DNA from: Scandinavium goeteborgense | GTDB taxonomy: Bacteria; Pseudomonadota; Gammaproteobacteria; Enterobacterales; Enterobacteriaceae | Direction of reading: 5' to 3' | Assembly (NCBI RefSeq): GCF_003935895.2 | Contig: NZ_CP054058.1 | Location: 2,833,177-2,897,176, forward strand | Length of the DNA stretch: 64,000 nt | Shown: positions 60,656-64,000 of the stretch, piece after piece | Layout: each line of letters begins with the position of its first letter | Position numbering within the stretch: position 1 is the stretch's first letter | Notes under the pieces: model-generated | Told to the model about the DNA's origin: nothing | Database searches by the model: none | The model's input: the letters and a program-made list of their open reading frames with translations, nothing else | Program-made: the position numbers and the translations under genes

Positions 60656-60943
60656 TCAGCGGATCCGTTTGACCGCTTCGGTATAAACATCTGAGCGCTC
60701 TCTTTTCCCGACAGATACGACAAAGACGACAACCTTTTCATCGATGACCTGATATACCAGTCGATAACCAGACGACCTGAGCTTTATCTTGTAGCAATCA
60801 GGCATCCCACGTAGCTTGTTAGCTTCAATGCGTGGAGATTTGAGCACCTCTGCCAGCTTCTTTTTCAGTTGTTCTCTGACAGTCGCGCCAAGTTTATGCC
60901 ATTCCTTTAATGCACGTTCGTCAAAGTCCAGAAGATACACCAT
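60656..60943 (-). CDS. relE: RelE toxin, ribosome-dependent mRNA endonuclease
   Basis: RelE cuts mRNA in the ribosomal A site during stress. The 95-residue product is almost the E. coli K-12 toxin, and its catalytic set Lys52, Lys54, Arg61, Arg81 and Tyr87 is complete, so it should be active. It overlaps the antitoxin stop (TGATGG), giving tight coupling. In K-12, relBE lies in the Qin prophage, whereas here it lies just after ompF with no phage genes. Confidence 0.95.
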   Translation of the reverse strand: MVYLLDFDERALKEWHKLGATVREQLKKKLAEVLKSPRIEANKLRGMPDCYKIKLRSSGYRLVYQVIDEKVVVFVVSVGKRERSDVYTEAVKRIR

Positions 60944-61182
60944 CAGAGATCGTCCAGAGTCACGCGTACAGGCTTAGGATTACGAAGGCGCTCTTTCACT
61001 ATCTCCACAAGTTCGGCATCTTCATCACTCAGGAGTGTCTGTTTGAACGGCAAACGTTCATTGTCAGCGATATATTCAAGCATCAGGCGAAGCGCTTCCG
61101 AGGGCGTTACCCCCATTTTTTCCAGTGCAGCGTAAGAACGAGCTTTAAGTTCATCGTCGATACGCAGGTTAATGCTACCCAT
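60943..61182 (-). CDS. relB: RelB antitoxin
   Basis: This is a 79-residue ribbon-helix-helix antitoxin (MGSINLRIDDELKARSYAAL) nearly identical to K-12 RelB. The N-terminus binds the operator and the C-terminal part wraps and inactivates RelE. Lon degrades RelB under starvation, freeing the toxin. It is the first gene of the pair. Confidence 0.95.
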   Translation of the reverse strand: MGSINLRIDDELKARSYAALEKMGVTPSEALRLMLEYIADNERLPFKQTLLSDEDAELVEIVKERLRNPKPVRVTLDDL

Positions 61183-61193
61183 GTCTCACACCT

Positions 61194-61219
61194 CTTGTAA
61201 ATACAAACGTCATTACAAG
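61194..61219 (-). promoter_or_regulatory. relBE operator
   Basis: A 26-base imperfect palindrome with outer arms CTTGTAA and TTACAAG lies 11 bases before the relB start. The K-12 relBE operator has the same arms and length, so RelB or RelB2-RelE should repress here, with release at high RelE (conditional cooperativity). Confidence 0.85.
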
Positions 61220-61388
61220 TATTGCACTGCTGAATACATATAGCAAGCCACACAGGACGTCAGGAAAGCCAGTCGTTAGGATGGTGATACTCGTCCGTTT
61301 AGTGCCAGGAGCGGACGTTTGAGAGACATCCAAACCCATCTCCTGTACGCTATTGTTCATAATTTGTATGGTCGATAGGTGTTGGTTT

Positions 61389-61979
61389 ATGGTTAGCCCA
61401 AAAGAAATAATGCAGCATTATGTCATTGATCCTCAGGATAGTTATTTTGTTAATGGCGTACCGCCGATTGAGAATGTTGCGGTCGTTGCTTATGATCCCC
61501 TGTGGCCGGAAATATATTCATCGTTAGCATCCACTATTAAAAATAAATTAGGTTCGAATTTACTAAGAATTGATCATATAGGTTCTACGGCGGTACCTGG
61601 TCTGGCTGCCAAACCCGTTATTGATATTGATTTGACAGTTGCTGATGCTACAGATGAAAAAACTTATGTATTAGCACTTGAGAGTCTTGGGTATAAACTA
61701 ATTGTGCGTGAGCCTCGCTTCCATGGACATCGTCTTTTTCATTACGATAATCCCAGAGTTAACCTTCATGTTTTCACTCAAGACACTCCTGAAACAATCC
61801 GACATGTGCTTTTTCGAGATTGGTTGCGACAGTCAAAGAAGGACTGCCAGCTATATGCTGACGTTAAATTAGATGCAATTAAAGGTTGTAGCTTAGATAT
61901 TCAACAATATCACGAAAATAAAAGCAAAGTGGTGCGTGAAATCTATCAGAAAATATTCAAACATTTAGGCTATATCTAA
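61389..61979 (+). CDS. GrpB-family (UPF0157) protein
   Basis: The protein is about 196 residues from the ATG at 61389 (an upstream in-frame ATG at 61353 would add 12). The GrpB/UPF0157 core is clear: YDPLWPEIYSS, DHIGSTAVPGLAAKPVIDID, and a later HVFTQDTPE. The fold is nucleotidyltransferase-like, but no function is proven for the family, and members also occur fused to dephospho-CoA kinase. The codons are visibly richer in A and T than the backbone, suggesting recent transfer. Confidence 0.85.
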   Translation: MVSPKEIMQHYVIDPQDSYFVNGVPPIENVAVVAYDPLWPEIYSSLASTIKNKLGSNLLRIDHIGSTAVPGLAAKPVIDIDLTVADATDEKTYVLALESLGYKLIVREPRFHGHRLFHYDNPRVNLHVFTQDTPETIRHVLFRDWLRQSKKDCQLYADVKLDAIKGCSLDIQQYHENKSKVVREIYQKIFKHLGYI

Positions 61980-62072
61980 TATGTTTCTTGACCGTTATTG
62001 TTTGATATTTACACCAAGTATTATGGTTGAAAATCAAAAGCTGAAAAATACAGATAAAGAGATGTAGGGAGA

Positions 62073-62525
62073 ATGATGCAAATTTCTTTAAGAATCGCCA
62101 CCAACGCTGATCTCGCCATCGTTAACGAGCGCTATGCTGAGATTGATTTTGTTCCGTCACTTGCAGGGGAACTAATCGTATTGGCGACTGATGGCGATAA
62201 TATTGTTGGTCAAGGTAGAGTTGTAACAATCGATACAGAAAGCGGCGAGCTTGGGGGAATTTATGTTTTTCCCGGCAATGAGGGTCTGGGGATCGCCCGT
62301 AAGGTGGTAGATTTCCTGATTAAGAACTCAGTTCTCCCAGTTCTTTACTGTTTACCTTTTGCTGAGCTGGAAGGTTTTTACGGCTCAATGGGATTTGGTC
62401 CCGTCAAAGATATAGAGAAAATCCCACCGGCGGTTATCAAAAAGCATGAGTGGTGCCTGAGTAACTACGATAAAACCGTACTCCTTCTGAGTAAGGAGAT
62501 GAACGTATGCAGATACTCAGACTAA
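62073..62525 (+). CDS. GNAT-family N-acetyltransferase
   Basis: This 150-residue protein has a GNAT acetyl-CoA fold: VGQGRVVTID strand, LGGIYVFPGNEGLGIARKVVDFL (the GNAT motif A region, with G-x-G-x-A) and a late LEGFYGSMGFGPV turn. The substrate is unknown. A GGGAGA site precedes the ATG pair. Its 3' end overlaps the start of a truncated second acetyltransferase frame at 62507, indicating it once led a coupled pair. Confidence 0.8.
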   Translation: MMQISLRIATNADLAIVNERYAEIDFVPSLAGELIVLATDGDNIVGQGRVVTIDTESGELGGIYVFPGNEGLGIARKVVDFLIKNSVLPVLYCLPFAELEGFYGSMGFGPVKDIEKIPPAVIKKHEWCLSNYDKTVLLLSKEMNVCRYSD

Positions 62526-62703
62526 AAACAGATCGCTTGCTGTTAAAACCATTAGGCACCAGAAAGTGCTGTACTACCGACAGGTTAAAAAACTGAATAT
62601 CCGGGAAACAGCAGATGCCACAGGCTATAGTTTCTCTCAAGTATGTAGCATCCAGACCCTTTACCGGCAGGCAGAACGCGTTACGACTAACGAGGTTTTA
62701 TGA
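62507..62703 (+). pseudogene. Chimeric scar: acetyltransferase N-terminus joined to a sigma-region-4-like C-terminus
   Basis: From 62507 a frame reads MQILRLKTDRLLLKPLGT, a typical RimJ/RimL-type acetyltransferase opening, and then loses sense near 62560. A different frame from about 62561 to 62703 reads VLYYRQVKKLNIRETADA, GYSFSQVCS and LYRQAERV. This looks like the helix-turn-helix end of a sigma-70 region 4 or similar regulator, and its TGA overlaps the ATG of the next gene. Neither piece is complete. I infer an illegitimate deletion that fused two gene remnants. The family of the second piece is less certain than that of the first. Confidence 0.6.
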
Positions 62704-63170
62704 AAATCAGAAGGTTCACTAATGGGGATGAAATTGCGTTATTCAGGGTCTTTTTATCTTCTATACATACCATCGCATCACACTACTACACACATGAACA
62801 AATAGAGGCCTGGGCTCCACCAGATATCGACCCGGAACAATGGGCCAATTACATGAAGGAGCTGCGCCCCTTTGTTGTTGAAGTGGATGGGGAAATAGCT
62901 GGATATGCAGATGTTCAGCCGAATGGGTACATTGACCATTTCTTTGTCTCAGGAACCTACCCGAGACAGGGAGTAGGGACGCTACTGATGAATTGCATTC
63001 ATGAAGAAGCTAGACAACTTGGAATTGCTGAACTTACTTCAAATGTGAGTAAGGCTGCGGAAGAGTTCTTTCTACGGCACGGCTTTCATGTAGTGGAACG
63101 GGGTTTTCCTGTCCGTCGTGGCGTGACACTAGAAAATGCACTGATGCGGAAATATTTGGCGAAACAATAG
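62700..63170 (+). CDS. GNAT acetyltransferase, YafP-like
   Basis: This is a 156-residue GNAT protein similar to E. coli YafP. The segments HYYTHEQIEAWAPPD, IDHFFVSGTYPRQGVGTLLM (motif A, R-x-x-G-V-G) and AEEFFLRHGFHVV are clear. YafP-type enzymes have been linked to resistance to nitro-compounds and DNA damage, but the substrate here is unknown. Its ATG overlaps the stop of the preceding remnant, so it was originally translated in an operon with that lost gene. Confidence 0.82.
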   Translation: MKIRRFTNGDEIALFRVFLSSIHTIASHYYTHEQIEAWAPPDIDPEQWANYMKELRPFVVEVDGEIAGYADVQPNGYIDHFFVSGTYPRQGVGTLLMNCIHEEARQLGIAELTSNVSKAAEEFFLRHGFHVVERGFPVRRGVTLENALMRKYLAKQ

Positions 63171-63252
63171 AAAGCTGGCTGAAGAGAAGTATTGACCTTT
63201 TCGCCTGATTGAAATCACTCAATACAGAAAACCATCATAACGTACAATATTT

Positions 63253-63269
63253 TCCGTTTCCCAAACGGA
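63253..63269 (+). other. Hairpin before the Vat-like gene
   Basis: TCCGTTT, CCC, AAACGGA is a perfect seven-base inverted repeat 22 bases before the ATG and just ahead of the CGGAGGGG ribosome site. It could be a leader hairpin. No T tract follows. Confidence 0.4.
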
Positions 63270-63291
63270 GCCCAATTACGTCGGAGGGGAT

Positions 63292-63924
63292 ATGCAAGGT
63301 CCAGATCCACTAAATAAGCATCCAATGCTGGGGTTTCCTCAGGTTTGTTTCATCAAAAATACTGTGACGAATCCAAACATTATCATTGGCGATTTCACCT
63401 ATTACGATGACCCAGAAGACTCTGAGAATTTTGAACGAAATGTTCTGTATCACTTCCCTTTCATCGGTGACAGACTGGTTATCGGTAAATTTTGCGCTAT
63501 AGCAAAAGGTGTCCAGTTCATTATGAACGGTGCGAACCACAAGTTATCAGGCTTCTCTACGTTTCCTTTTTATATTTTCGGAAATGGATGGGAAAAGGCG
63601 ATGCCAAAGCCTGAAGATTTGCCGTACAAAGGCGATACGATAATCGGAAATGATGTCTGGATAGGTTACAAAGCGCTGATCATGCCTGGCGTGAAGATCG
63701 GCAACGGCGCGATTATTTCCTCCCAGGCTGTTGTCACCACCGACGTGCCTGCTTATACCATTGTCGGTGGAAACCCTGCAAAAGTGATTAAATCACGATT
63801 TCCAGATGAAATAGTATTCGAACTGGAAAAATTAGCGTGGTGGAATTGGTCTGTAGAAAAGATAACTAAACACCTCTCGGCAATAATGTCTAATGACATT
63901 AATACGCTTCTTACAATCGAGTAA
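63292..63924 (+). CDS. Vat-type xenobiotic O-acetyltransferase
   Basis: This is a 210-residue left-handed beta-helix acetyltransferase. [12 protein letters not shown] carries the catalytic His83, at the place of His82 of VatD. YPF-type [39 protein letters not shown] and GGNPAKVIK are hallmarks of the streptogramin acetyltransferases (Vat) within the XAT group, closer than to CatB. Such enzymes acetylate group A streptogramins, which Gram-negative bacteria already resist, so the native substrate may be different. It has a strong GGAGGGG ribosome site. Confidence 0.85.
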   Translation: MQGPDPLNKHPMLGFPQVCFIKNTVTNPNIIIGDFTYYDDPEDSENFERNVLYHFPFIGDRLVIGKFCAIAKGVQFIMNGANHKLSGFSTFPFYIFGNGWEKAMPKPEDLPYKGDTIIGNDVWIGYKALIMPGVKIGNGAIISSQAVVTTDVPAYTIVGGNPAKVIKSRFPDEIVFELEKLAWWNWSVEKITKHLSAIMSNDINTLLTIE

Positions 63925-63935
63925 TCTGAATTGGT

Positions 63936-63988
63936 ACGGCCAGTCGACATCTCGTTTAAAGCAGCTACTGAATCGTCTCACTGGCCGT
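63936..63988. repeat. Inverted repeat at the window end
   Basis: ACGGCCAGT (63936-63944) and ACTGGCCGT (63980-63988) are perfect nine-base arms 35 bases apart, just after the Vat-like gene. It could be a terminator-like hairpin, a recombination site or chance, and sequence beyond the window is needed to judge. Confidence 0.35.
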
Positions 63989-64000
63989 TCTTGCAAGGAG

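Noticed and set aside
61353-61388. Longer start for the GrpB-family gene
   Set aside because: The extra 12 residues (MFIICMVDRCWF) do not fit the family N-terminus, and no ribosome site precedes that ATG.
60540-64000. A chromosomal integron cassette array
   Set aside because: The gene content is suggestive, but I could not find paired attC core sites (RYYYAAC and GTTRRRY with matching arms) between genes, and no integrase gene is visible.

Overview
The window is chromosomal DNA of a member of the Enterobacteriaceae close to Escherichia, Enterobacter, Lelliottia and Kluyvera. Most genes match E. coli K-12 genes in length and key residues, and the order follows the put-rut-wrbA-agp and serT-yccA-to-ompF segments of that genome. 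I cannot fix the genus from sequence alone. The loops of OmpA and the divergent WrbA N-terminus suggest it is not E. coli itself.

Region by region. (1) 1-900: an orphan, broken type VI secretion hcp remnant and a broken small gene beside it. (2) 1,000-7,020: the proline catabolic pair putP/putA, divergent around a control region with five PutA-type GTTGCA sites. (3) 7,030-9,330: an LprI-like secreted protein, then an EamA transporter-rutR operon where the rutABCDEFG pyrimidine operon would be expected, then the stress protein ymdF. (4) 9,650-11,830: a trimeric autotransporter adhesin that is almost all stalk, with 49-residue repeats, followed by a small exported protein. (5) 12,250-14,390: wrbA-yccJ and agp. 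(6) 14,490-20,340: an accessory stretch holding an HxlR regulator with an SDR enzyme and three matching palindromes, two small secreted proteins (one with 11-residue repeats), a guanine-deaminase-like enzyme divergent from a CynR-type LysR regulator, tRNA-Ser(UGA), and an orphan peptide-binding protein. The E. coli hydrogenase-1 and tor loci are absent from this interval. (7) 20,530-60,490: the core backbone yccA-tusE-yccX, a PEBP-AraC pair, rlmI-hspQ-yccU-csgI-mgsA-helD-yccF-yccS-sxy-sulA-ompA-matP-lonH-fabA-rmf-pqiCBA-uup-rlmL-ycbX-zapC-pyrD-ssuEADCB-pepN-pncB-asnS-ompF. (8) 60,650 to the end: a lower-GC accessory block in the place where aspC follows ompF in E. coli. It holds relBE, a GrpB-family gene, two GNAT acetyltransferases separated by a chimeric gene scar, and a Vat-type xenobiotic O-acetyltransferase.

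How the genes work together: PutP and PutA take up and oxidise proline. SsuEADCB imports and desulfonates alkanesulfonates. PqiABC is a lipid-transport system linked to Uup and RlmL. SulA is the SOS division inhibitor next to the Sxy competence regulator. FabA, PyrD, PncB and AsnS are housekeeping biosynthesis enzymes. OmpA and OmpF are the major outer-membrane proteins.

I found no insertion sequence, CRISPR array, integrase, prophage or complete secretion system. The least explained parts are the near-headless adhesin locus, the three-operator HxlR/SDR switch, and the mosaic block after ompF.
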